Of a DNA stretch of 64,000 nt, positions 15,879-25,087 are shown in pieces (the first letter of the stretch is position 1; each line of letters opens with the position of its first letter). The notes below the pieces were generated by a model. The model worked only from the letters and a program-made list of their open reading frames with translations. It did no database searches and had not been told where the DNA came from. The translations under genes and the position numbers were made by a program. Source of the stretch: CALGYY01 sp963678485. GTDB lineage: Bacteria; Bacteroidota; Bacteroidia; Bacteroidales; CAIWKO01. The DNA is taken from contig OY782882.1 of assembly GCA_963678485.1 (NCBI GenBank), positions 2,480,001-2,544,000 of the forward strand. The letters run 5' to 3'.

Positions 15879-16301
15879 ATGAAAAAGACTATTGGTTATT
15901 TAATGACTATTGCAATTATTCTTGCAATTTCACTCGTTGGCTGCAAAAAATACGAGAATGGACCTTCAATTAGCACTGCTTCTATAAAGAGTTACGTTAT
16001 AAATGTTTGGAAGGCAGAGAAAGTTACTGCAAGTAATGGACAAGACTTAACTTCTTCTTACACATCTTATACGATAGAGTTCAATAAAGACAAGACATTT
16101 ATTGAGCGGTGGAATACTACCACGATACCAGGTTCCTGGGATTTGGATAATGATAAAAACAACATAATCACATCCCCAACAGATTTTGGAAGCTATGACG
16201 TTGATACTTATTTAATTCTGAAACTTAAAAGTAACGAATTGTGGGTAAGAAGGGTTGGCGGTTCTCCTTCAGGTCAGGAAATTCATTTCATTCCAAACTA
16301 A
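15879..16301 (+). CDS. Lipocalin-like lipoprotein
   Basis: This 140-residue protein has a signal peptide and lipobox (AIILAISLVGCKK). The rest resembles small lipocalin-like domains of Bacteroidota: VWKAEKVTASNGQDL, YTIEFNKDKTFIERW, GSWDLDNDKNNI and LILKLKSNELWVRRV. These domains are believed to bind small ligands, but none has been assigned. It is preceded by repeat copy 2 and followed by a strong terminator. Confidence 0.75.
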   Translation: MKKTIGYLMTIAIILAISLVGCKKYENGPSISTASIKSYVINVWKAEKVTASNGQDLTSSYTSYTIEFNKDKTFIERWNTTTIPGSWDLDNDKNNIITSPTDFGSYDVDTYLILKLKSNELWVRRVGGSPSGQEIHFIPN

Positions 16302-16330
16302 TCACAGGCTTGTTTGTAAGTAAGACCCTC

Positions 16331-16365
16331 AAGGTCCTGAATTAGCTAATTCAGGACCTTTTTTT
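16331..16365. terminator. Bidirectional terminator, perfect 30-bp palindrome
   Basis: AAGGTCCTGAATTAG and its exact inverse complement (16331-16360) are followed by T7 on the plus strand. It separates the convergent lipoprotein gene and restriction gene. Confidence 0.9.
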
Positions 16366-16391
16366 ATCGCACGTTAACTTGGATGTGTCTT

Positions 16392-17117
16392 TTACTTCGA
16401 AAAATCAAATAATAAATGGTGGATTGTAAACTCATTTCCTAATCGTGAATGTGTGCTATTAAATGTGAATTCATTCCCATTAATAGCATTTTCAGTGATA
16501 TTTACTAAATCCCCTTCAGGTGAAATGTTGAATTTTTCATTTAGTTTTGTGCAAATATTACTTTTAATATTTGTTTGGTTCCCAGATAATACAAATCCTA
16601 GCATACCTCCAAAGCTCAAATTTTGAGCATACTTACCATTAAAATATCGTAATACACCCCCGTCATAAATATTCAGCCCAGTTTCATTTTTTCTGTAAGT
16701 ATTGTAGGCGACGTATTTATTTACCGAATCTTGACTGCCATCCAGATTTTTGCATTCGAAAAAAAAGTCTTTACTTTTCCAATTTGTACTATGAATATTA
16801 ACATCATAGTTGCCTTCAATATCTTCATCATTTGTAACCTCTCCTTTAGCAGAAAAATGCAACCCGAACTCCTTGTTTGCGTTTAATTTAAGTCTTATAT
16901 ATTTTGCTATCCCCCTTTCTATTCTAGGATACTGTTTTCCCCTTTCTTCCTCAATTTTTAACTTTAACTCAATGCAATCATAATTTTGATAAAAATGGAG
17001 CAAATGATAAAAGACCCAAGATTTCCAAAATTTATCATCTAACGTTCTAAGCTGAAGAATGTTCTGAACGAAAGGAGATGGTTTATTGATCTTAATGTAT
17101 TCTCTCTCCATTTTCAT
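16392..17117 (-). CDS. Putative PD-(D/E)XK restriction endonuclease subunit
   Basis: This 241-residue protein is encoded directly downstream of a large adenine methyltransferase and overlaps its gene by 26 bp. Residues ~108-134 contain the hallmark of a PD-(D/E)XK nuclease: an Asp in DIEGNYDVN and, after a beta strand, FFFECKN (E-x-K). A Glu upstream in LKIEEERGKQYPRIE could complete the site. I infer the cleavage subunit of the restriction-modification pair; specificity cannot be read. No match to a named enzyme is claimed. A second ATG at 17111 is possible. Confidence 0.65.
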   Translation of the reverse strand: MKMEREYIKINKPSPFVQNILQLRTLDDKFWKSWVFYHLLHFYQNYDCIELKLKIEEERGKQYPRIERGIAKYIRLKLNANKEFGLHFSAKGEVTNDEDIEGNYDVNIHSTNWKSKDFFFECKNLDGSQDSVNKYVAYNTYRKNETGLNIYDGGVLRYFNGKYAQNLSFGGMLGFVLSGNQTNIKSNICTKLNEKFNISPEGDLVNITENAINGNEFTFNSTHSRLGNEFTIHHLLFDFSK

Positions 17118-20100
17118 TAGGTATTAAATGCTTCAATATATCCTGTCCATCTTCAAATGCCTTCGTTTCAGTCCAGTTTTTATTTATATTTTTCTTTATA
17201 ATATATACGCAATCTTTTCCAAATATTTTCTCTTGACTTTCTAGAATGTTTGCATTTGGATTTTGCTCAAATATTTCATTTAATAAATACCTTTTTGCTT
17301 TAGTTGCATTTGCACTTATAGGGTCATGGATAAATGAAATTTTTACAACTATCATATCAAAATCTGTTTTAGTATCCTCAACAAATACTGGATGTTTTAA
17401 ATAAAAATCCAGTATTTGTCTGACAGTATTTTTATAATTATCTAATACTTTTTTGCTTTTTACGATCTTTAGTTTAGGCAAAAAATAATCTTCAACTCTT
17501 GTTCTTTCCCAATATGATAATTCGTATAAATCATAAATCAGCTCATTCAATTCCTTTTCTTTTTCAGAATAAATAAATTTGCCTTCAGAAATTTCCTTAC
17601 CTATGACTGATATTTTTCTAACTTCATCTATGTTTAATTCTCGAGGTACAGGTATGTTAAGAATAGCATCATATCCTATTTTAGTATATGATCCATCAAC
17701 CCTTTTCCTGTATGAAAGATCAATTACATAATTGGCAAGTTTCGAATTTATTAGTGCAGCAAATAAATAAGTTGCCCATTCTTCCTTAGGAAAAATAGAA
17801 TACACATCAAAATTATAAAATATCTTATTTAAACAAACGCAGGCCTTCAATTCTTTCCCCGTCCTGTTTATAAGTATTTTAGGAAGAAAATAAATGTTAT
17901 TATTTCTTGCCCTCTGGAAATTAGATATATTTCCGAGGTACCTTTTAGTATTAGTAGAATATCCGAACCTAAATAAATCAATAGGCTCTAAGAGAGGAGT
18001 GGGGAAATTTTTATTGACTGAGGTGCTTGTATATTTTTGCTTAAATTTTAAAGAATAAGTTGTTTTTTGACCCTTTGTTAATTTCTTGTAGTCATAATCT
18101 GAAAGATTGAACTCCAATAATAACTGCTCTTTCCCTACAATTTGCAGTCCATTATTTATTTTACTTTTAGATCCCTCTAAAGTATTGAGATGGTTACCTA
18201 AAATATCGTTTTGATCATGAATTTTGTTTACAAATTCCAAATCAAATTGGTTTCCAACTAAGTAATCTCTCAATCTTACCTGTTTGCCAATTAGTTTATT
18301 TTGACCAATCTTAACTACCTTATCTTCTTGAATTATCAATAATTCAAATGGTTTTTCAGAAAATAATCCCAAATCTACTGTGTAATAACCAAAGATATTA
18401 TTGCCAACATTATTTGTAAAAATTATTGCCAATACACTTTCCTTAGCATTTTCAAACAGTATCTTTTTTACTCTTGATAGCTCATAGATTTTTTCAATTC
18501 CATAGTTAGAATAAAAATATTCCTGAAATACCTCAGAAAAATCATTATAGAAATTAGAACTGTTTGAAACAAAACCAAATCTTGTATTCTTATTGCTCCA
18601 TTCTTTTATTTTCAGAAAGAAACATTGCGATATTTGTGATTTACCAACTATGTCTCTGGCAACCTTTTTAGCTCCATTTGATACTGAAATCTGAAAAGAT
18701 TTTAAAAAATTAATTTCATTATAAAACTCTGCTGTATTAGGAATTTCAAAAAATGGGGGATTCCCAACTAAATATAAAAACTGCTTATTCTTAAAAGGTG
18801 TGTCCGATATATTGAGCGTATTTGCGTGCTTTATATTTTGAAAAAAGGAGTACTCGGAAAAAAGATTAATTTTTTTATTTTCCTTTAACTCCTTTGTAAT
18901 GAAGTCCTTTATATCTGTTGGGTCAATTCCTGTAAAAATTTGTAATGAGAGAGAAAAAAGTGTAAATCGCTGCGCTGTTAATTCTTTCTCTATTCCAAAA
19001 ATATTCTCTGACAAAAGCTGAATCCTATACTTTATCTTTTCAATATTATCGTTTGGCTCTAGGCCTTGCTGTTGGGCGATTTCTAAAAATCGTTGATACG
19101 CAACAATAAGAAACATTCCAGAGCCACTTGATGCATCCAATATAGTTCCAATTTTATCCTCATTTATAACATCATCTATAATTAACTGCGCCAATTTTTT
19201 GGGCGTATAATAAATTCCGTTTTCCTTCTGCTTTTCTGACAAGAAAACCTCATAAATATAACTTATAAACTCAACTGGCAAAACATTAAAACTGAAGTCA
19301 TATAATCTTAATTGTCCCGTATTCAAATTTGCTTTAAATGACGCAGCAATCAATTGACAGATTTCATGTGTAAGATATGTTCCTTCTATCGTTGGTTGGT
19401 CAAAAAGTGCATTGTTAAAGATTTCATGTATAATTTTGTACAGTTTATTAATGTCTTTTATAGAATGCTTTCCCAATAATATTTCATAATTGAGTTTGCT
19501 ATCCTCAAAGTAATGCTCGAAAAAATAAGAGTTGATAATATGGTTATCTTCTAAATATTTGATGTATAGAGTTCTGTCGATTAAAGCTTGAACAATCTCA
19601 TTCCTTTTATTATCCTCGGGAATCAACTTTAACAATAATTTATTTATTTGTTCCCTTAAGGCTTTTAAAGTAAAAACCAACTCTTTGTCAATCCCTTTGT
19701 ATTTTGCTTTGTCAATGTATTTGCTATAATTTAGCCAAAATACCCCACTGTCAAATCGCCAATGTTTGATTTTATCAATGGCATCTACATCTTTTTGGGT
19801 CGTCGAAAATGTATCTAAAACGCTTTCTTGATTTGAAACCATTGGAGAGTATTTGGCATAGAGCATTGCCAGTTTCGTTTCTCCGCTGGGGAAATAAAAA
19901 ATAATATCTGCATCATTTTTATTCCAAGCATACTTTCTGAATACCCCTATTTCAAATGAATCTAAGGGATTGGTAATAAGATAGAACGAAGTATTTGAGT
20001 TATTGGAATTCTTATAGAAAAAAACAGTATCTACTAATTTATTAGATAATGCAGGTTCTTTCTCAATTTCAATGAATCTTGGCTTCAAATCAATTTTGAA

Positions 20101-20139
20101 GTCAAATCCAAGATTTGAAAAAATATTTATGTAATTCAT
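17092..20139 (-). CDS. Eco57I/TaqI-like N6-adenine DNA methyltransferase
   Basis: This 1015-residue protein has motif I DASSGSGMF (335-343, SAM binding) and motif IV NPPF (460-463, catalytic), preceded by the typical GIYYTPKKLAQLI. The N-terminal ~300 residues and the C-terminal target-recognition half (ILINRTGKELKACVCLNKIFYNFDVYSIF; YSEKEKELNELIYDLY) follow the Eco57I/TaqI-C layout. Such proteins methylate adenine in one strand of a specific site and may also carry nuclease activity. Here a separate nuclease-like gene overlaps the 3' end, so this is probably the modification and recognition subunit. It sits in a defence island. Confidence 0.88.
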   Translation of the reverse strand: MNYINIFSNLGFDFKIDLKPRFIEIEKEPALSNKLVDTVFFYKNSNNSNTSFYLITNPLDSFEIGVFRKYAWNKNDADIIFYFPSGETKLAMLYAKYSPMVSNQESVLDTFSTTQKDVDAIDKIKHWRFDSGVFWLNYSKYIDKAKYKGIDKELVFTLKALREQINKLLLKLIPEDNKRNEIVQALIDRTLYIKYLEDNHIINSYFFEHYFEDSKLNYEILLGKHSIKDINKLYKIIHEIFNNALFDQPTIEGTYLTHEICQLIAASFKANLNTGQLRLYDFSFNVLPVEFISYIYEVFLSEKQKENGIYYTPKKLAQLIIDDVINEDKIGTILDASSGSGMFLIVAYQRFLEIAQQQGLEPNDNIEKIKYRIQLLSENIFGIEKELTAQRFTLFSLSLQIFTGIDPTDIKDFITKELKENKKINLFSEYSFFQNIKHANTLNISDTPFKNKQFLYLVGNPPFFEIPNTAEFYNEINFLKSFQISVSNGAKKVARDIVGKSQISQCFFLKIKEWSNKNTRFGFVSNSSNFYNDFSEVFQEYFYSNYGIEKIYELSRVKKILFENAKESVLAIIFTNNVGNNIFGYYTVDLGLFSEKPFELLIIQEDKVVKIGQNKLIGKQVRLRDYLVGNQFDLEFVNKIHDQNDILGNHLNTLEGSKSKINNGLQIVGKEQLLLEFNLSDYDYKKLTKGQKTTYSLKFKQKYTSTSVNKNFPTPLLEPIDLFRFGYSTNTKRYLGNISNFQRARNNNIYFLPKILINRTGKELKACVCLNKIFYNFDVYSIFPKEEWATYLFAALINSKLANYVIDLSYRKRVDGSYTKIGYDAILNIPVPRELNIDEVRKISVIGKEISEGKFIYSEKEKELNELIYDLYELSYWERTRVEDYFLPKLKIVKSKKVLDNYKNTVRQILDFYLKHPVFVEDTKTDFDMIVVKISFIHDPISANATKAKRYLLNEIFEQNPNANILESQEKIFGKDCVYIIKKNINKNWTETKAFEDGQDILKHLIPNENGERIH

Positions 20140-20218
20140 TGAATACCTGTTTTATATATGTTTTTTATATAAAATAGCGCAAATACATTTTCGCTGGTAA
20201 AGGTATAAAAAAATTTGA

Positions 20219-20338
20219 TTACTCATTAGTTTGCCAGAATTGGAAAGCACTGGCTATCAGAAGCCTTTCAAATACAGACTTGAGGCCCCCTCCGTTAATC
20301 ATGTCTGAAAGTTTATACATAAGTTCTGAAATTGTCAT
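20219..20338 (-). CDS. Possible small protein (39 aa) upstream of the methyltransferase
   Basis: This frame from ATG 20338 to TAA 20219 encodes a short amphipathic peptide (MTISELMYKLSDMINGGG ... ERLLIASAFQFWQTNE). It lies 79 bp upstream of the methyltransferase in the same direction. It may be a leader peptide, a small regulator or a chance frame; codon content resembles coding DNA. Confidence 0.35.
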   Translation of the reverse strand: MTISELMYKLSDMINGGGLKSVFERLLIASAFQFWQTNE

Positions 20339-20537
20339 ATTTTAGTTTTAGCTTCAACAAAAATATGAACACACTACGTCAAAATCTGTCGCCATCGTAG
20401 GCAAAAAAGGAATCAACAAAAAATTGTTTTAAAATAACAAAAAAAAGCCCTTAAATGCACTTTTAACTTTGCTCTGTGCAAAAGGCTTATATGTAATTGT
20501 ATACGTGAACAATCATTTGTAGCAAAGGTGTGGATTT

Positions 20538-20657
20538 TTATTCTTTGTTTATCAGTTCGGCTTCATTCCAGTTCAGATCTTTTACAGCATTTACATAGCT
20601 TTTGAATAACAGTCGAGGTCTTGTTTTAAATCCCCAGAGGATCACATATTGGATAAA
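20538..20657 (-). pseudogene. C-terminal gene fragment
   Basis: A ~40-codon frame without a start reads AQFIQYVILWGFKTRPRLL, then FKSYVNAVKDLNWNEAELI, and ends in TAA. It looks like the last part of a helical protein, cut off on its 5' side next to the large palindrome at 20663-20710. The family is not recognised. Confidence 0.35.
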
Positions 20658-20662
20658 CTGAG

Positions 20663-20710
20663 CAAGTTAGCGTTTGAACGGACAAAGCCTCACGTTCAAA
20701 CGCTAACTTG
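20663..20710. repeat. Perfect 18-bp inverted repeat with 12-nt loop
   Basis: CAAGTTAGCGTTTGAACG (20663-20680) is mirrored exactly by 20693-20710. No T-run follows in either direction, so it is not a standard intrinsic terminator. It lies 42 bp beyond the stop of the TIR-STAND gene and abuts a truncated coding fragment, as expected for a recombination junction or mRNA-stabilising hairpin. Confidence 0.8.
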
Positions 20711-20751
20711 TCGAGGGTAATCCCCCGAGCCCCCAAATTGCGAAAAAGATA

Positions 20752-23700
20752 TTAAAGCGAATTTTTATGCAGTTGAACATAATTATAGAGTGTAACATCT
20801 CTCCATGATTCCTTATCAATTTCCGAATGTCTCTCCGCCCAATGAAAAATCCATGTTTCAATCTCTTTCGCATCGTCATGACCTAAAAAACTCAGCCATG
20901 AGGAAAGAAGATTTTTTGCTTGCTCAGTATCGCCATGCATCTGTAGCCATTTAATAGCTATATCGCGCGCTAGTCTGGAACCTTTTTCATATTGCAATAA
21001 GTTGATTATTACAAGTTGAGATTGACTACCATTCTTCAAATTTTTATATAACCAATTTGTCAAAAAGTTCTCTATTAGAACTAAGTCACCACCATACCTT
21101 AACCAAGTTGGAAGAAAATAGAATGGATTAATTTTGTTGCTGTAGGTTTGTATTAGATAAACAATCCTTTTTTCAATCTCTTTTATACTAACACCATTTA
21201 TGAGGTCTTTTGAAATTTTCCTTGCTAGCTCCTTCCATTTTTCTTCTTTTTGTGGCACAATACCTCTTTTTGTGATATCAATATATCCCAAGAAGGGATT
21301 CGTGTTGCAATTATTAATGATTTTAAAAATCGAAATACGAATGGAGGTCGTAAATAAATTTAATCGAATACATTTTTTAATTAATCGAATTGCAAACTCA
21401 TGTTGCCAATGATATTCTAAAAACTTTTCTATTATCGGATATAATATATTTATATGTACATCACATTTAACACAAGCACAAACTGCCCAATAAACATATA
21501 TATTTTCAATATGTATTATTAAATCATTTTTGATATAATCTTCAACTAGCTTTTTATCATTTCCCTTTTCAAGCCAAAAACTGCAAATTTGAATAGAATC
21601 TTCAAATTGACTTCCATTTATTTTCAACCAGGGTTTAATTGCTTTTTTTACAAGTAATGGATGATTTGTTATTTCTAGCCAATTTGATAATAATAATCTA
21701 CTGTTATCAAATATTTGATTCTCTTCAACCTCAAAATATGGTTCTATAAATTCATTTAGGATACGATTATCGTCACCATAAATCAGCCAATTGAACATTA
21801 AAAATCCAGCTGGTTTTTCTTGACAATGAACATTCAACCAAGGTACAATATTTTTTTTTACTTTTCTGCAATCATATCCAGAAGCAAGAATTCTTGATAC
21901 AATAGGGCCAACATCGCTATGATTCTCAAATCTGTCAAGCCAATGAAAAATATCTACTTCAATAAATTTAAAATCATATCCCTTGTTAAACCAATTTGTT
22001 AGAATCACAGATGGTGTTATCGAATTATTGTCCATTGTGTCAAAATGATCAAATACAATGCGTATCGTACTTATTAGCTCTTCGGAAATTTGGTCAGAAT
22101 TCAGGATTGCAAAATTTATATTATTGAACAAATACCTCACATCACGCTTGATATATTTTGCATAACTGAAGAATATAGTAATGTCTTCCGTTGCCTTAAG
22201 TAATGTATCCATTAAATATGTTTCATTTATATCTTCTGGTTGTGTTTTTTCATAATATTCATACCATTGTTTTACTGTGTTTTGTAATTGATAAGTAATT
22301 TCTCCGTTATTTTTGAGCCATGATACTATTGCTAAACTTATTGGTTTCAGCTCTGTTGTTTCAAATTCAACACATTTTAAGTAATCGTTAAATCGTTCAC
22401 ATATATAATTGTCAATACCATACAAATTTATATAGGATGATATAATGTGTCCACCGCCAAGGCCCTTAATTACTTCATCAAACCTATTTTGGTAATTCCA
22501 CACATTGCAAAAAACATCTCTTAATATAATGGAAAAAGTTTCTTTATCTCTAGTATCAAAAACATTTTCATGAACCCACTCCATTGAGAAAGCCAAAGAT
22601 CTTCCTGATTTTTCCAAGTTAAAGTTGTTATTCAAAATAGATCTGTGTTTGATAAATATTTTAATTCTATCAACTTCGGTTATTAGATGAGTATTATCAA
22701 TTTTATACTTAAACCAATCCTCATCTAAAAGGGATTCATTAAGATAAGCAAAGAGGAAATTTGCAATACTCTTTTGGAATCTATTTTTTACATTTGGTAT
22801 TTCATCCCATAAGGGATCTTCCCATATTCTCTGCAAAGAGTACATTAGAGAGGATGTGCTCTTCATTTCCTTGGAGAACATTATTACCTCGTTAAAGCTA
22901 ACATCAGAGTACTGAAAGTGCTTTAAATACTCAACCAATAGTGAGTCACAGACTGAGTCATGAACTGCTTTTAATTCACCATTTTCCTCATCTAACCAAC
23001 CATCCTTTATTAATATGTTAATTTCATTCGAGTATTTACTATTTAATAAGGAGACGGCCTGTGTGCTTGCTGGGAAGCATGAAAACAAGTGAAAGATATA
23101 TTTCTTGTTTTCAAAAAAGGATCTATATTTTGTGTCTTTTACGACGGACAGTTTCAGCCTCTTTATTAGCCAAGATGTAAAACTCTCATCCCATGAAATC
23201 TTTAATTCACTCTGCGGGTTCTTAATAAGCATATATTTTATAAACGCTGCAAATGAAGGTCGTGGTTGATAAAAAGTCCTAAATGCTTTGGGGTCTTTCA
23301 ATCTGGCTTTAACTTCTTCATCCTCAATGCCATCAATAATTGATAATATGATATTTCTCTTATAGCACCTTTCATACCCATTGTTTATTCCAATTAGAGT
23401 TTTAATACCTATATCAATGAATTTCATCGACTCCTCGAAATTGCATCTAATCTCTGATACATAAGAATTCCTGCAATTTCCAATTACTTTGATATCCTTC
23501 CGCTTATTTCTTATAATCCAATTTGTGATCTCTTCAAACGACTGATGTTCTTCAACATAATCAAATAATAATATATAATTTTCTGCTCTTGTTAAATTTA
23601 TATAATTAATAAATCCATTTAAATTATTGAAGTTCTTGTAAATTCTTATGACAACTTGTTTTTGGAAAAACAGATGTCTTCCTAACTCTAACATTAATCT

Positions 23701-24435
23701 TGTTTTACCAATTCCTCCTTGACCATGTATAATAATGCCATATGTATTGTCAAGAAGTAACATTTTTATGAGATCTCGCTCGCTTAAAAAGCGATTTTGC
23801 AATTTTTCTGGAAGGTTACTCTTGTACAAGCCTCGACTGTAATACTTTAAGTAACCACTCTCAAGAAAGTCTGTGAAATGCATAATAGGGCCAACATTTC
23901 TTTTTTCGAAACTTTTGTTAAAATATAGTTGCCTTTTAATCCCTTCTGGACAAATATCTATTTTTGCTTTTAATTCAGCTTCGTTCTTGTTTATTATTTC
24001 TAGCACTTCAGAAGCAATTTCATCTGGGTCTTCCAAATTCAATGGGAAACAATCCGACATACCAGGAATTGCCGCGGCAACTTCACTACGTGAAACATCG
24101 CCAATGAAAACTGGCACAAAAATGCCCTGCCCATTACCATCGAATACGCCTAATTCATAGGAAATCCAATTTCTATTTATTGATGTTGGTGTTAAAAGGA
24201 GTATGAATACCTGAGATCTAAGAATTGCATCTTTAATATCTTGTGTCTGAGTTGAAGTATAAGACAATGCATCTTCTGCATAGTAAACGTCCAAATTAGA
24301 AGATTTCAATCGATTAAATATTATGTCTCCCCATTCAGGGCCATCAGTAGTGGCATGACTGATAAACACTCTTATGCGAGGTTCTGCTGTGACCATATGA
24401 CTTAAAGTTTTATTTTGATCTTGAGCAATCGCCAT
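20752..24435 (-). CDS. TIR-STAND NTPase with W-rich C-terminal repeats (putative antiphage sensor)
   Basis: This 1227-residue protein combines an N-terminal TIR domain (~20-150) with VFISHATTDGPEW, SQVFILLLTP and NWISYELGVFD; Glu94 sits at the NAD-cleaving position of TIR enzymes. A STAND-type P-loop NTPase follows: Walker A GQGGIGKT (238-245), Walker B YILLFDYVEE (Asp292) and GNCRNSY (sensor-like). From ~780 to the end, repeats of roughly 35-40 residues recur, marked by xxWL or NWF pairs (LTNWFNKGYD, IFHWLDRF, IVPWLNVH, MFNWLIYG, LLSNWLEI, IKPWLKIN). By analogy with Avs and bNACHT proteins the repeats would sense phage and the TIR would deplete NAD. This role is inferred from architecture and from the adjacent restriction system. 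Confidence 0.85.
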   Translation of the reverse strand: MAIAQDQNKTLSHMVTAEPRIRVFISHATTDGPEWGDIIFNRLKSSNLDVYYAEDALSYTSTQTQDIKDAILRSQVFILLLTPTSINRNWISYELGVFDGNGQGIFVPVFIGDVSRSEVAAAIPGMSDCFPLNLEDPDEIASEVLEIINKNEAELKAKIDICPEGIKRQLYFNKSFEKRNVGPIMHFTDFLESGYLKYYSRGLYKSNLPEKLQNRFLSERDLIKMLLLDNTYGIIIHGQGGIGKTRLMLELGRHLFFQKQVVIRIYKNFNNLNGFINYINLTRAENYILLFDYVEEHQSFEEITNWIIRNKRKDIKVIGNCRNSYVSEIRCNFEESMKFIDIGIKTLIGINNGYERCYKRNIILSIIDGIEDEEVKARLKDPKAFRTFYQPRPSFAAFIKYMLIKNPQSELKISWDESFTSWLIKRLKLSVVKDTKYRSFFENKKYIFHLFSCFPASTQAVSLLNSKYSNEINILIKDGWLDEENGELKAVHDSVCDSLLVEYLKHFQYSDVSFNEVIMFSKEMKSTSSLMYSLQRIWEDPLWDEIPNVKNRFQKSIANFLFAYLNESLLDEDWFKYKIDNTHLITEVDRIKIFIKHRSILNNNFNLEKSGRSLAFSMEWVHENVFDTRDKETFSIILRDVFCNVWNYQNRFDEVIKGLGGGHIISSYINLYGIDNYICERFNDYLKCVEFETTELKPISLAIVSWLKNNGEITYQLQNTVKQWYEYYEKTQPEDINETYLMDTLLKATEDITIFFSYAKYIKRDVRYLFNNINFAILNSDQISEELISTIRIVFDHFDTMDNNSITPSVILTNWFNKGYDFKFIEVDIFHWLDRFENHSDVGPIVSRILASGYDCRKVKKNIVPWLNVHCQEKPAGFLMFNWLIYGDDNRILNEFIEPYFEVEENQIFDNSRLLLSNWLEITNHPLLVKKAIKPWLKINGSQFEDSIQICSFWLEKGNDKKLVEDYIKNDLIIHIENIYVYWAVCACVKCDVHINILYPIIEKFLEYHWQHEFAIRLIKKCIRLNLFTTSIRISIFKIINNCNTNPFLGYIDITKRGIVPQKEEKWKELARKISKDLINGVSIKEIEKRIVYLIQTYSNKINPFYFLPTWLRYGGDLVLIENFLTNWLYKNLKNGSQSQLVIINLLQYEKGSRLARDIAIKWLQMHGDTEQAKNLLSSWLSFLGHDDAKEIETWIFHWAERHSEIDKESWRDVTLYNYVQLHKNSL

Positions 24436-24502
24436 TAAGCTGTCTGCTGATCAATTCATAATAGGAACTTTGAGAATCCATTTTCTTTACTTTTTATTCT
24501 CG

Positions 24503-24510
24503 CAAATATA
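24503..24510 (-). promoter_or_regulatory. -7 box (TATATTTG) for the TIR-STAND gene
   Basis: On the minus strand TATATTTG lies ~68 bp upstream of the start codon at 24435, within the divergent intergenic region. Confidence 0.4.
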
Positions 24511-24571
24511 TAATATATAAAGCAAAGGTCGAATAAATTAAAATGTATGATTATTTGTTTCTGTAATTTTT

Positions 24572-25084
24572 ATGAACATAGAAAAACCAATCACAACAAC
24601 TAAAAAAGCTGTTCAAGGTATGGCTGAGCAAATTGCTTTAAATGAAAAGCTTAATTCACCACAAGAAAAACATTATAAAAAAGCATTTAGCTTGCTGAGA
24701 CTTACTAAGGAGTTAAACCCTAGAGGATTTGAGAAAATTGTCAGTATTGGAGCAATAGGAAAAGAAATGAAGGATGAAATGGGGGCCACCTTATATAAAA
24801 CCTTTGACGAGGTCTGGAAAGATTGCACAAGAGGATTTGGAAGAAATATAATTGAAGTTAAAAGTCGACTAGTAAATGAGAACCCAAAAATACCCTTAGA
24901 TGAGTTAAGCAACGAACTTTCAGTTTTCTATAACTCTTACCTCAATGCTAAAGCGGAGGTTCTTAAAAAGGATCCACGGATATTATCATCGTTCAAGGGT
25001 AAAGAAGAACTGCTTAATAAAGTGCTGAAAACTTCAATAACATCTATATCAACGGCATTTTTGGATAATTGGAGAAATTTTTGA
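24572..25084 (+). CDS. Hypothetical helical protein divergent from the TIR-STAND gene
   Basis: This 170-residue, predominantly helical protein (TTKKAVQGMAEQIALNEKL; HYKKAFSLLRLTKELNPRGFE; FDEVWKDCTRGFGRNII) has no membrane segment and no recognised motif. It is transcribed away from the TIR-STAND gene with 136 bp between them. Shared regulation is possible but a joint function is not shown. It ends 3 bp before the stop codon of the convergent 25088 gene. Confidence 0.65.
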   Translation: MNIEKPITTTKKAVQGMAEQIALNEKLNSPQEKHYKKAFSLLRLTKELNPRGFEKIVSIGAIGKEMKDEMGATLYKTFDEVWKDCTRGFGRNIIEVKSRLVNENPKIPLDELSNELSVFYNSYLNAKAEVLKKDPRILSSFKGKEELLNKVLKTSITSISTAFLDNWRNF

Positions 25085-25087
25085 GTT

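Noticed and set aside
20663..20710. Intrinsic terminator for the TIR-STAND gene
   Set aside because: The stem is perfect but no T-run follows on either strand.
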